From NCBI RefSeq assembly GCF_900637685.1, contig NZ_LR134388.1, forward strand, positions 3,995,001 through 4,059,000: a stretch of 64,000 nt of DNA, read 5' to 3'. Below the pieces are notes generated by a model that saw only the letters and a program-made list of their open reading frames with translations, searched no databases and was not told the DNA's origin. Positions 10,324-19,864 of this stretch are shown here, piece after piece. The first letter of the stretch is position 1, and every line of letters begins with the position of its first letter. Source of the DNA: Legionella sainthelensi. Lineage in GTDB: Bacteria > Pseudomonadota > Gammaproteobacteria > Legionellales > Legionellaceae. The translations under genes were made by a program, and so were the position numbers.

Positions 10324-10532
10324 GTGAGTTCCCTTTCTGTTAAATATTCATCCTGTGCCAACTATTTTTAACCAGAATAGTTTAAAAAAACAAGTAAAAA
10401 TTAACTTTTAAAGTTAGTGCAGTTTTAATTTAACAAAGGATGTTCTTTTTAAAGGCAGACATTGGGGAATTGCTAGCATAAAGCAGAGGAAAAGCTAGGC
10501 TATTAAAGCCTAGCTGAAATAATGTATGCTAA

Positions 10533-11138
10533 TTAACATGCTAAAATTGGTTGTTCTTCAATTATTTCATTCATTTCATCATGTTTTGGAGCTTCTGATT
10601 TAGGGAAGCAACGAGAAAAGCAATCAGAAACAGCAGAAACAACGCTAGCACCGCCGCGAGTAAAAATACTAGCAATTAGTAATGGCGTTGAAACAGCAGC
10701 AATGACAGCCAATGCAGCAGTAATAATGGTGCAAGCAACAGTGACAACACCTGCCAAAGCAGCAACCATAAGCGCATCTTTTGCAGTTTCTTTTGCGTTT
10801 TTATTGAAAAGACCGACGACGCCAGCACCAGCTGCAAATAATAAACTTCCAGCAATAGTAATCGCTCCTAATGCCGCACCAATTGCCGTAACACCAGCAA
10901 CAAGACCTAAAGTTAAAGGAGTCACAACGGGAGCAACTAAATTACCGCCAAAATCTTTTAAACTTCTATAAGGAGTGAAAAATCCTGGAGCAGCTTTTTT
11001 CTTTTCAGCAGCATATGCAGCTAAAAACTCTTGTGCTTCCTTTTTTTCTCTCTCATTTTCTGAAAATGCAGCAACGCCACTCAACGCGATTAGTTCCTTA
11101 AAACTCAACTCAGGAAAGGTCTCTCTTTTCGCTTGCAT
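10533..11138 (-). CDS. Small Ala/Val-rich membrane protein, unknown function
   Basis: 201 residues. A polar helical N-terminus of about 65 residues precedes several hydrophobic stretches (about 70-110 and 120-160) rich in Ala, Val, Gly and Ile, predicted to form three or four membrane spans. A cysteine-containing polar tail follows with an acidic cluster, EMNEIIEEQ. GAGGA precedes the ATG. Acidic tails near the C-terminus are common in Dot/Icm substrates, and the adjacent gene is LegC-like, so it could be an effector. No recognised domain supports this. Confidence 0.6.
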   Translation of the reverse strand: MQAKRETFPELSFKELIALSGVAAFSENEREKKEAQEFLAAYAAEKKKAAPGFFTPYRSLKDFGGNLVAPVVTPLTLGLVAGVTAIGAALGAITIAGSLLFAAGAGVVGLFNKNAKETAKDALMVAALAGVVTVACTIITAALAVIAAVSTPLLIASIFTRGGASVVSAVSDCFSRCFPKSEAPKHDEMNEIIEEQPILAC

Positions 11139-11259
11139 AGTCTAACGTCCTCTTTTGATTAAATTTGCGCCATTCTATTTCAAAAAAAAGCTACGTGTCA
11201 AGTTGAGTTTCTTTAAGTTTTTTATTATTTTAGTCATACTTAAAAAAACATGGTTTCTT

Positions 11260-14115
11260 ATGACTTTTACTATTGGCCAACGCTGGATAAGCAATACCGA
11301 ATCAAAACTCGGTCTGGGTATTATTGTTGATGTAAGTGGTAGACAGGTAAGTTTGAGCTTCCCTGCTGCCGGAGAGGAACGCATTTACTCTACAGATAAT
11401 GCTCCGCTGAGCCGTATCATTTACAAAGAAGGTGAAGAAGTAATGACTTCTAACCACCAAAAAATGTATATCACTCATGTAGAAGAGCGACAAGGATTGT
11501 ATTTTTATCTTGGGGTGGATGATGCGGGTAATGAACTTCATATCAGCGAACTTAATTTGGATTGTTTTATCAAGTTAAATACTCCTGAGCAACGGTTGTT
11601 TAGTGGATTATTGGATAAATTAAGCACTTTCAAATTAAGAATAGATACTCTAAATCATGCATGCAGACTGCAACAATCTCAAGTCAGAGGCTTATTAGGT
11701 TCGCGAACCAGTCATCTGAAACATCAGGTTTATATCGCTCATGAAGTCGCGCAACGTTATGCTCCCCGCGTCTTACTTGCTGATGAAGTAGGCCTTGGGA
11801 AAACCATTGAAGCAGGCATGATATTGCATTACCAACTCTATACAGGACGTGCCAATCGAGTGTTAATCGTGGTGCCCCAAACATTGATTCATCAATGGCT
11901 GGTGGAAATGATCCGTCGTTTTAATTTGAATTTTTCAATCATTGATGCCAATCGTTATGAACAGATCTATGAACTAGACGACGAAGAGGGCATTCAAATC
12001 GGAACAACCCAAGAAAATCTTTTTGAAAATGAACAATTGATTTTATGCAGTTTGGATTTTCTGATGGATAATGAAAATGCACGTCAACAAGCTCTGGCAA
12101 GCAAATGGGACTTACTTGTTGTCGATGAAGCCCATCATTTACATTGGTCTGAAGAAGAAAAAAGTCCTGAGTATGAATGTATTGAGGAATTGTCTGCGCA
12201 CAGTAAAGGCTTACTTTTGCTAACAGCAACTCCTGAGCAAGCAGGAATCGCCAGTCATTTTGCGCGATTACGATTGCTGGACTCCTCACGGTTTTATGAT
12301 TTTTCTGCATTTAAAAACGAAGAAGAAGGCTATCAGGAAATCAATAAATTAGTACAAGCACTCATGGCTTATGGCGAGGAGGCATCTATTGATGATTTAA
12401 GCATAGAATTAAAATCACAACTTGAACTTTATTTAGGTGAAACAATAGAAACCAGCATTGATCAAGTAATTAGAGATTTGTTAGACAGACATGGTACGGG
12501 ACGTGTTTTATTTCGCAATACTCGCGCAGCCATTCAAGGCTTTCCAGAACGACAAGTGCTTGCCTACCCCTTAGAGTGTCCTATCATTTATTCTTCGCTA
12601 GAAGAGCAAAAAGGCCAGAGGAAACTTTATCCTGAACAACTTGTGGAAAAAGAAATTTGGCTTGAAAACGATCCTCGGGTGGCATGGTTAACCGATAAAA
12701 TTAAAGAACTTTATCCCAAGAAAGTTCTGATTATTTGTGCTAAAGCCAATACTGCTATTGCTTTGGATCAGCATTTAAAATTAAAAATGGGAATTCGCTG
12801 CACTTCTTTTCACGAAGGATTGTCTATTATTGAGCGTGATCGCGCCGCTGCATATTTTGCAGAACAAGAAAATGGAGCACAAGCGCTTGTTTGTTCTGAA
12901 ATAGGAAGTGAGGGTCGGAATTTTCAATTCGCGCATCATCTTGTTTTGTTTGATTTACCGTTAAATCCTGATTTGGTGGAACAACGCATTGGGCGTCTGG
13001 ATCGCATAGGACAGCGTCATACAATTATGATTCATGTTCCCTACCTTTTGAATTCAGTACAAGAGAAATTATTTCGTTGGTATCATGAAGGAATTAACTT
13101 ATTTACCCAAAGTTGCTCTGTTGGTTTTTCTCTTTACGAAGAATTTGAAAATGAACTGTTGCCTATTCTAGATCGGGTAGCAACAAGCGAAGAAGAACTC
13201 AACACATTAATTACCAACACTAAAATGCGTGCGGAAGAAATCAATCAAGCATTACATGATGGGCGTGATCGTTTGCTGGAGCTCAATTCGTGTAATACCC
13301 TGCAAGCCCAAGAATTAATTTCTGCCATCGAAGCAGAAGAAAATTGTTTGGAATTGGAAAATTACATGGCTCAGGTATTTCAAGAGTATGGTATTGATCA
13401 TGAATACCATTCAGAAAATACTGAAATCCTACGGCCTACAGATCATATGAAGACAAGCCATTTTCCAGGTTTAAAAGAGGACGGCGTTACGGTAACTTAT
13501 TCACGCCCCAAAGCACTTATTCGTGAGGATGTTGAATTTCTCAGCTGGGAACATCCTATGGTCAGTGAGTGTATGGAAATGACACTGGAATCCGAGTTAG
13601 GAAACGCAACTTTAGCGACAATTTCCATTAAAAGTATCAAACCGGGAACGTTATTTTTAGAGTCCTTTTATACGGTAAATTGTGCAGCGCCCAGAAGTCT
13701 ACAACTGGATCGCTTTTTATCCTTGGAACCGATTCGGGTGTTCATGGATGCTTCAGGCAAAAATCTTTCTAAGGTTTTAGATTATAACCAATTAAATCAG
13801 TTGTGTGAGCCTGTTAAACGTCACTTATGTTATCCCATTATTCAGCAGGTTCATCAAGATCTGGAAGAGATATTAACGCAAAGTAAAAAAATTGCTGAAA
13901 CTCAGCTGCAACAAATTCTTGAACAAGCAGTTGTGCAAATGAAAAGTTGTATAAATCATGAAATAAATCGACTTGAGGCACTAAAAAAGATAAACCCCTC
14001 TATCCGCGATGAAGAAATTACTTATTTAAAAAATCAACTTGTAGAGAGTGAACAGTTGATGCATAGCGCCACTTTAAAGTTACAAGCATTAAGAGTAGTG
14101 ATTAATAAAGTTTAA
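11260..14115 (+). CDS. rapA: RNA polymerase-associated ATPase RapA (HepA)
   Basis: Swi2/Snf2-family ATPase that binds RNA polymerase and promotes its recycling. An N-terminal Tudor-like region (TFTIGQRWISNTESKLGLG) is followed by the helicase core with Walker A DEVGLGKTIEAGMIL, Walker B DEAHHL and TATPEQ. The second RecA lobe carries motif VI in QRIGRLDRIGQ. The C-terminal half is the RapA-specific part. The frame is open from 11155, but the ATG at 11260 matches the family N-terminus, giving 951 residues against 968 in E. coli. A strong terminator follows the stop. Confidence 0.93.
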   Translation: MTFTIGQRWISNTESKLGLGIIVDVSGRQVSLSFPAAGEERIYSTDNAPLSRIIYKEGEEVMTSNHQKMYITHVEERQGLYFYLGVDDAGNELHISELNLDCFIKLNTPEQRLFSGLLDKLSTFKLRIDTLNHACRLQQSQVRGLLGSRTSHLKHQVYIAHEVAQRYAPRVLLADEVGLGKTIEAGMILHYQLYTGRANRVLIVVPQTLIHQWLVEMIRRFNLNFSIIDANRYEQIYELDDEEGIQIGTTQENLFENEQLILCSLDFLMDNENARQQALASKWDLLVVDEAHHLHWSEEEKSPEYECIEELSAHSKGLLLLTATPEQAGIASHFARLRLLDSSRFYDFSAFKNEEEGYQEINKLVQALMAYGEEASIDDLSIELKSQLELYLGETIETSIDQVIRDLLDRHGTGRVLFRNTRAAIQGFPERQVLAYPLECPIIYSSLEEQKGQRKLYPEQLVEKEIWLENDPRVAWLTDKIKELYPKKVLIICAKANTAIALDQHLKLKMGIRCTSFHEGLSIIERDRAAAYFAEQENGAQALVCSEIGSEGRNFQFAHHLVLFDLPLNPDLVEQRIGRLDRIGQRHTIMIHVPYLLNSVQEKLFRWYHEGINLFTQSCSVGFSLYEEFENELLPILDRVATSEEELNTLITNTKMRAEEINQALHDGRDRLLELNSCNTLQAQELISAIEAEENCLELENYMAQVFQEYGIDHEYHSENTEILRPTDHMKTSHFPGLKEDGVTVTYSRPKALIREDVEFLSWEHPMVSECMEMTLESELGNATLATISIKSIKPGTLFLESFYTVNCAAPRSLQLDRFLSLEPIRVFMDASGKNLSKVLDYNQLNQLCEPVKRHLCYPIIQQVHQDLEEILTQSKKIAETQLQQILEQAVVQMKSCINHEINRLEALKKINPSIRDEEITYLKNQLVESEQLMHSATLKLQALRVVINKV

Positions 14116-14158
14116 TTTTCTTAATGCTCATTGCCACAGTGCACGACATTATGCACCG

Positions 14159-14200
14159 AAACTCGTAGGTTAGACCAAACCAACCTACGAGTTTTTCTTT
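14159..14200 (+). terminator. Rho-independent terminator after rapA
   Basis: Perfect 13-bp stem (AAACTCGTAGGTT at 14159-14171 pairing with 14182-14194), a 10-nt loop, and a T-rich run through 14200. It starts 44 nt after the rapA stop. Confidence 0.9.
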
Positions 14201-14401
14201 ATCGACGCAGCGTCAAAAATGAGATAGAATGATAAAGACACGCGATTAATTCCTTCACTTTATTTCCGTGTTTTTTATATCGATTTTGCAGATTCCAGCC
14301 TAAATATTTTCAATCATCTATAAACGCAAACCACTCAATAGTTTAGATATTTTTGCTACAAAAATAGCAAAATTGAGTTTTATCAATTGAAAGGAGTTGT
14401 T

Positions 14402-15322
14402 GTGATAAAAAATAATATCATCGAAAAAAATCTTGAATCAATCGATAAGGATGATTTGAGGTATTTCTTCTATCTTTCTTCTCATAACGCTTGGGTAAAT
14501 GTAGCCGGCGATTTATTCAAATTGAAAATAAAGAATCGTGTAGTGACCACCGAAAAGCAAGTGGGTAGGATGGTTTATTTTAATAAAGAATATCGTCCCG
14601 TCACAAAACAGGAAGAGCTTGAGTTAAAAACATTAATCAGTAAAAACGCTATGGATCCTTTTGTTTGTGGTGTGAGCTCCGATAGCTTTCAGCTTGATGC
14701 CAATGAAAACAAAGATTTACCTGATTTATCTCTTAAATCCATTCAGAAAACTTTCACCAGGATTCATTTTAATTTAGGTGATCAGCGTTCCATCGAGCTA
14801 TCCATCGAGATTTGTAATTTCGATAATGAATTTGTACATCAACTCAATACACTCACATCAACCGAGGAAAAAAAACACCTCATTTTAGAATATAAAAATC
14901 AATTCATTACCGCACAAGAAGATGCCAAAGCCAATGCATTTTGGAAAGCTGCGGCTTCTGGTGATGATGAGCAATTGCGCTCATTATTCAATGAGCTTAA
15001 TGATTTTGATATTAATCGCAAGTATAAGGGACGCTCTATTATTGAAGCCATGTTTGATGCCAATCCTAAAAGTGACTTACCATTCAAAAGCATACAATCT
15101 GATCATAAAAAAACAGTAGAGCTGCTCTTGGGTCATGGCTTAGAGAAACAAATTATTGAGTCTGCTTCACAAAAATATCAAACCATTCAAAATAATCTTT
15201 GGTTTTTCCATCGCGCAAACCCAATGCATAAAAACATGTTGCCGCTTTTAAACCAAACTGATGATGTAGAGGAACTGAATAATGAGCACGCTTTTGAAGT
15301 AATTAACTGTGCAATACAATAA
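14402..15322 (+). CDS. Unknown protein with ankyrin-like C-terminal half
   Basis: 306 residues from a GTG that lies 5 nt after AAAGGAG. The longer TTG start at 14387 would overlap that site. The first 170 residues show no motif I recognise. The segment starting AFWKAAASGDDEQLRSLF and the later KKTVELLLGHGLEKQII look like the helices of degenerate ankyrin repeats, separated by INRKYKGRSIIEAMF. Ankyrin proteins are frequent among Legionella effectors, so this is a candidate, but only one or two weak repeats are present. It has an independent position downstream of the rapA terminator. Confidence 0.6.
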   Translation: MIKNNIIEKNLESIDKDDLRYFFYLSSHNAWVNVAGDLFKLKIKNRVVTTEKQVGRMVYFNKEYRPVTKQEELELKTLISKNAMDPFVCGVSSDSFQLDANENKDLPDLSLKSIQKTFTRIHFNLGDQRSIELSIEICNFDNEFVHQLNTLTSTEEKKHLILEYKNQFITAQEDAKANAFWKAAASGDDEQLRSLFNELNDFDINRKYKGRSIIEAMFDANPKSDLPFKSIQSDHKKTVELLLGHGLEKQIIESASQKYQTIQNNLWFFHRANPMHKNMLPLLNQTDDVEELNNEHAFEVINCAIQ

Positions 15323-15607
15323 CCCTGTTTGGCAATTGTCCCCTCCCTAACGCGTTTTCCGAGGCTTTGAGATAGTGCGAAGCGCATCCTAAGCCCAAAC
15401 AACTTGAAACCGATGCAAATGCTAACTTTATGGAGGTGCCCCTCACCCCACACCTGTGCATTTGCAAACCTATTTTATCACGGTACATTCACTTCTGAAT
15501 GGTTATCATATTTGCTGAATTGATATCACTTATAAATACAATCAATTGGATTAAATATAAACACAATGATTAAATACATTTATAACCAAGTGATTAATGA
15601 GGGTAAA

Positions 15608-18445
15608 ATGACAAAATTGTTTGTTTGCTCGTTTGATTCGGATGGATGTAACGAAATCTCTAAGCGAATGAAGGTCTTTGTAGATGTGTGTAAAGAAGCA
15701 GAGCAAAATACACTGACGAGTGATCATGAGTTTCAAGCATTTCATGCTCCAATCAGACATGCTAGCTATAATGTCGCCATTACTGGTCCTTTTTGCATGC
15801 GAAATTCAGATCCTTATGATCATAGTGATTTTAATTCAAGGTTAACAGAAATTTTAGGCCCAAAAGACGCAGAACGCTGGCATGAACAAAGAGCAAAGCG
15901 CACCCAAGCAAAGATCATCGCCGCGGCTAATAATGGAATACCTCTTTTTAATCTTCAAGAAAGCGCTCCCGGATTTGTTCAAGACACATTAAACGAATTA
16001 AATAAATTAAACTCCGGAGCCTATAAAGAAGTTTCATTCTTATTTAATAATAACCCAGGGCGACTCCAGCACAATCTAGCTATTATTTACAACAGCCAAG
16101 AGCTTACTCCAATTGGTGACCCATTTTGTAGAACAGAGAATACAAGAGTAATTGGACAAGCATTCAAAAAAATAAATCCTGCTACCGGACAGGCTCAATA
16201 TTTTGTCATGCAAAATATACATGGATATCATTTTGATAAGACTAAAGATGGAGAAAACGTTCTTAAAAAGCTTTTCGAACTGCCCGAGTTTATAAAAAGA
16301 AATATTGAAGACGCTCTTAAAAAAGAAAATAACGACAGGTTACCAGATTACGACGTATGTCTTACAGGCGATACCAATTGTCGCCGTCCACCAACAGATG
16401 ATGAATTTAAATACATAGGCAAAAACACCGCAACTGCAGCACCTCAAAATGCAACATATTTTGATGATGTGTATCGGGTCGACTATACAGATGGAGCCTT
16501 TTTTGTTACCTATAAAAATGGCGAACGAATCCCCACAGCTCCTCAAATAGTCAACCCGAAAACTCTAGGTGCTCACGGCACTCCTGTAAATGAAATAAAG
16601 GTTTCTGCACATCAAGCCCTCAAAAATAATCATTTTCAAGAGTTCCCATTTGCAAATCAATATAGCTTAAATAATTTTCAGCAAAGATTTAATGAATTAA
16701 ATATTCAAGGTTGTGGCATTATCTACGAAAAAAACGACTATAATGTCTGTCGTATAAAAATAACCTCAAAAGAAGATATTTCCTCGCAACTAGAAGAAGC
16801 TTTTAAATACGTGGAAAAAATTAAAACCCATACGGGTTTTAAATATAACATCTATCCCAATGAGGAAATCACGCAATTAAAAATCGAAAAACGTGAACTC
16901 CTAAAATTTACAATGCGCTCTGAACTGATTAATTTAGTCACGCAGGGAGATAAAGAGCAATTAACATCAACGATTAAAGCATGGTTAGAATCTTATCCTG
17001 ATTTGTTACAAGAAACCCTGGAAGTAAACACCGCAGATATCAATCAAGATATTTTTCTTAACGCATCAACTACCCAAAATTTTAATCTTGGAGAGGCGTG
17101 GGGCAATAATCCAGATAGCCCATTTCCACTTGCACCATCGATAAGCGCCATCCTAAATTATGCGGCGTATCAAGTCGGGATTATCAATTTTAGTGATTTA
17201 AATAAATATACTCCCCAACAAAAATTTGATTATATTTCTAGTAACATAAATGATAAAAAGCTTGCAGATAAAGACAAACAGTTATTTGCAAATCTTTACG
17301 TAGATTATTCGCAAGAGACAAGAAACAACTACCTAAATGGAGCACTACATTTTGTTCAGTCGTTAAAAACATCGTTGGTGCCCCCATTAAGAATGGAAGA
17401 CCTCGCTTTAGATAAACATTCAGAAAGGAGAAGAAGAGGCGAAAGAAAATTTGCAAATGAATCTAAAAACTACAACCAAGAAAAAGAAAACATAATTAAG
17501 GAGCTAAACTCCTTTAAAGAATGCTACCAATCCAATTTAACGGAATTAAAAAATTACACGACACGAAATGCAAAAATAAATATTGCGGTAGGTGCTATAG
17601 CGGTCCTTGTTGGAGGATCCGCCATAGCCGCTGTTTTATTAACATTACCCTTTTCACTGCCCGCAATTATAGGTGTATCACTACTGGGATTTGCAGTGGC
17701 GATGGCTGTTTTAACTACCTCTGCACGTGCAAGAACTTTTCTAAAAGGAGCCTCATCTCTTCAAAAACTAGTTAATTTTTTAGAGCGTTCAGTAACTCAC
17801 AAAATAGAATTATTAGAACAATCTGAGAAAGAAGCTTTAAAAATTAATAACTCCATTAAGGATAAAATGGAGCATATCGTTAAATTAGAAAATGACGCTA
17901 GATTAGTTGATGAGCTAACGAAGATAAAAGATGCAGAAAAAAAGATTACCTCTCATATGTCAAAAGAAGAACAAGTGAGGATCAGAATGGATGCATTAAA
18001 TAAACAGGCTCATGATGAAGTAATCGCAATCCAAGGTTTATTAATATATGTTGGTGAGGGACGAGGAGACTATATTGAGCAAGAGTTAAAAAATGCAAAG
18101 AATCGATTGGATAAATTACCCAAAGAAGTTCAATTTCATTTACAAAATTATCTTTATGAAAGAGATCCCCAGAAAAATATGCAATTAGAAGTCGGCTTTA
18201 ATAAACTTCTTGGTGCCAACAAACAAATAGAAACACTTTCATCCCAACAAGAGGAGTGTCGTTGGGTCTCCAATAAAGGAAAAGAGTCAGTCTGTTCGTT
18301 TCGAATGTTTTCACAAAACAATGCAAACGAATTAAGCCCTGCTCAGGCGTCAGGTCAAAATAATATCCAAAAAGAACAAAATACGGTGAAAAATAATGAC
18401 GAGCAAAACCCAAAAGAGTCTCGCATTTCCCCTATTCTCCCTTAG
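15608..18445 (+). CDS. EEP (DNase I/phosphatase-fold) protein with membrane hairpin and coiled coil
   Basis: About 945 residues from the ATG at 15608, which follows GAGGG. Residues 50-260 carry spaced motifs of the endonuclease/exonuclease/phosphatase fold: LQES with Glu118, HNLAIIYNS at about 155, NIHGYH with His205, and GDTN at 254-257. This fold includes DNases and inositol 5-phosphatases. A less clear middle region follows, with a two-span hydrophobic hairpin at about 656-702 and coiled coil from about 710 to 870. The architecture suggests a membrane-anchored phosphodiesterase or lipid phosphatase acting in the host. An effector role and the substrate are inferences. No close homologue is recognised. 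Confidence 0.6.
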   Translation: MTKLFVCSFDSDGCNEISKRMKVFVDVCKEAEQNTLTSDHEFQAFHAPIRHASYNVAITGPFCMRNSDPYDHSDFNSRLTEILGPKDAERWHEQRAKRTQAKIIAAANNGIPLFNLQESAPGFVQDTLNELNKLNSGAYKEVSFLFNNNPGRLQHNLAIIYNSQELTPIGDPFCRTENTRVIGQAFKKINPATGQAQYFVMQNIHGYHFDKTKDGENVLKKLFELPEFIKRNIEDALKKENNDRLPDYDVCLTGDTNCRRPPTDDEFKYIGKNTATAAPQNATYFDDVYRVDYTDGAFFVTYKNGERIPTAPQIVNPKTLGAHGTPVNEIKVSAHQALKNNHFQEFPFANQYSLNNFQQRFNELNIQGCGIIYEKNDYNVCRIKITSKEDISSQLEEAFKYVEKIKTHTGFKYNIYPNEEITQLKIEKRELLKFTMRSELINLVTQGDKEQLTSTIKAWLESYPDLLQETLEVNTADINQDIFLNASTTQNFNLGEAWGNNPDSPFPLAPSISAILNYAAYQVGIINFSDLNKYTPQQKFDYISSNINDKKLADKDKQLFANLYVDYSQETRNNYLNGALHFVQSLKTSLVPPLRMEDLALDKHSERRRRGERKFANESKNYNQEKENIIKELNSFKECYQSNLTELKNYTTRNAKINIAVGAIAVLVGGSAIAAVLLTLPFSLPAIIGVSLLGFAVAMAVLTTSARARTFLKGASSLQKLVNFLERSVTHKIELLEQSEKEALKINNSIKDKMEHIVKLENDARLVDELTKIKDAEKKITSHMSKEEQVRIRMDALNKQAHDEVIAIQGLLIYVGEGRGDYIEQELKNAKNRLDKLPKEVQFHLQNYLYERDPQKNMQLEVGFNKLLGANKQIETLSSQQEECRWVSNKGKESVCSFRMFSQNNANELSPAQASGQNNIQKEQNTVKNNDEQNPKESRISPILP

Positions 18446-18494
18446 GTTTTATTTCTATTAAGTAATGCTCCTATTGCAAAGATAGAGTCGACCA

Positions 18495-18520
18495 AATCAT
18501 TCCCCGCAGAGGGAATGATT
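18495..18520. terminator. 10-bp hairpin, possible weak terminator
   Basis: AATCATTCCC (18495-18504) and GGGAATGATT (18511-18520) pair perfectly around a 6-nt loop, 50 nt after the stop of the EEP gene. No T tract follows, so it may act as an RNA-stabilising hairpin rather than a terminator. Confidence 0.45.
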
Positions 18521-18647
18521 GGTTCCCATTGTCTCTGTAATGCACCTTAATCCATGGAGCGCTCATATTCGTTAATAAAGTATGCGTTTTCAGCAAAACG
18601 TAGCTTGTCACGACTAAGAGCGTTACTATGCCGCTGCATAAGTTTAT

Positions 18648-19001
18648 TTAAGCAATATCGACAATAATTTTATCATTATCAATTCGTACGGGATATATTT
18701 TCAGATTTTTAGGTTTACTGAGCTTACCAAGTACCGTACCAAGAGCGGGAGGCCAAGGTGACCAGCACTCAGGTTGTCCTGTTGTAAGATTAAAAGCACT
18801 TTTGTGAAAAGGACAAACGATCGTGTTTTCATCAGTAATCACCCCTTTAGTCAAAGGTAATTTGAAATGTGGGCATTGAGATGCAATAGCATGGACCGCG
18901 TCATTGTGCCAAATTAATAAAATTTTATGGCCATCAATGGTTTCACAGTGACGCCCTTTTTGTTGCAGCTGATCGAGTGTAATTGTTTGTTTCCAAGACA
19001 T
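18648..19001 (-). CDS. Rieske [2Fe-2S] ferredoxin-like protein
   Basis: 117-residue single-domain Rieske protein. The cluster ligands are clear: Cys43-Pro-His45 in QCPHFKLPL and Cys63-x-x-His66 in VCPFHKSAF, 17 residues apart. The second loop lacks the additional disulfide cysteines of bc1-type Rieske proteins, so this is the soluble ferredoxin type that passes electrons to oxygenases or NirD-like partners. AAGGGA precedes the ATG. No oxygenase is adjacent, so the partner is unknown. Confidence 0.88.
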   Translation of the reverse strand: MSWKQTITLDQLQQKGRHCETIDGHKILLIWHNDAVHAIASQCPHFKLPLTKGVITDENTIVCPFHKSAFNLTTGQPECWSPWPPALGTVLGKLSKPKNLKIYPVRIDNDKIIVDIA

Positions 19002-19197
19002 AATGATTTGATCCCTTTAGTTTTTATTAAACTGTTTCTTGAGTTTGGCACCTCCTTCAAGTACTCCGATCTGCTTAAAGGCTAGTGTCGAGCTATAAGA
19101 TATGTTTTAACTGAAACTAAAACAAGATCCGGGTTGACCTAAAATGAGTTCTAAAGCACACAGGCAGACTCAACTTTTTTCAATCAACTGTTTCTTA

Positions 19198-19656
19198 TTA
19201 GCATTCTGATAGAGTTTTTGGGTGTACCACCTGTAAAAAGTCCTGGCTTTTCATTTGTAGTACTTCATTATGATTTCCTGCGTTAAAAGCCAACCACTCT
19301 TGGTGTGTCAGGCTTTCTGCAAGATAAACGTCCATACCATAAAGCTCACCAAAAAGCGGAATTGCGCCAATTTCACAGTCTTTAAATTTATCTTGAAACT
19401 CAAATTCATGAGCTATTTCTGCATGTTTTGCATGAGTCTCTTTTTTAAATGACGTTAAATCAAGTCGCATATTGGCAGGAATTGCTACGAGTACAAATTT
19501 TCCATCTAATTTGACAACCACAGATTTAGCAAAATAATTTCCTTTAATGTGTGCTGCTTGCGCACATTGTAATGCTGTGTAAGCTCTAGGATGGCTAATA
19601 GTTTTGTAGGAAATGTGATGCGTATCTATATATTTTCTAAGTGATGGGCTTAACAT
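19198..19656 (-). CDS. YbaK/ProX-family aminoacyl-tRNA deacylase
   Basis: 152-residue single YbaK/EbsC domain, a family whose members clear mischarged aminoacyl-tRNAs in trans. Typical features are the ISYKTISHPRAYTALQCAQ start, the AKSVVVKLDGKFVLVAIPA strand-loop region with the conserved Lys, and EIGAIPLFGELYGMDVYL. AGGAG lies just upstream of the ATG at 19656. It is divergent from the next forward gene. Whether it acts on Cys-tRNA-Pro, Ala-tRNA-Pro or another tRNA cannot be decided here. Confidence 0.85.
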   Translation of the reverse strand: MLSPSLRKYIDTHHISYKTISHPRAYTALQCAQAAHIKGNYFAKSVVVKLDGKFVLVAIPANMRLDLTSFKKETHAKHAEIAHEFEFQDKFKDCEIGAIPLFGELYGMDVYLAESLTHQEWLAFNAGNHNEVLQMKSQDFLQVVHPKTLSEC

Positions 19657-19864
19657 AAAGCACTCCTAAGACAGCTTATAATGTTTAATTATAGACCAAC
19701 CACCTTGCCTGCGCTCACTCACTGCAAACCCTATATATTTTGAGATAAAGATTTTATAAGATTGGGCTTATCCTGAGAACCATCGGTCTGAGGCGGTTTG
19801 TCAGCATCATTCTCACTTTGCTCAGACGCAAAAGCGTCACGATGGTGTAAATAAAGAGATTGTT

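Noticed and set aside
14922..15119. Forward frame of 65 codons inside the ankyrin-like gene
   Set aside because: It is in a different frame fully inside a better-supported gene.
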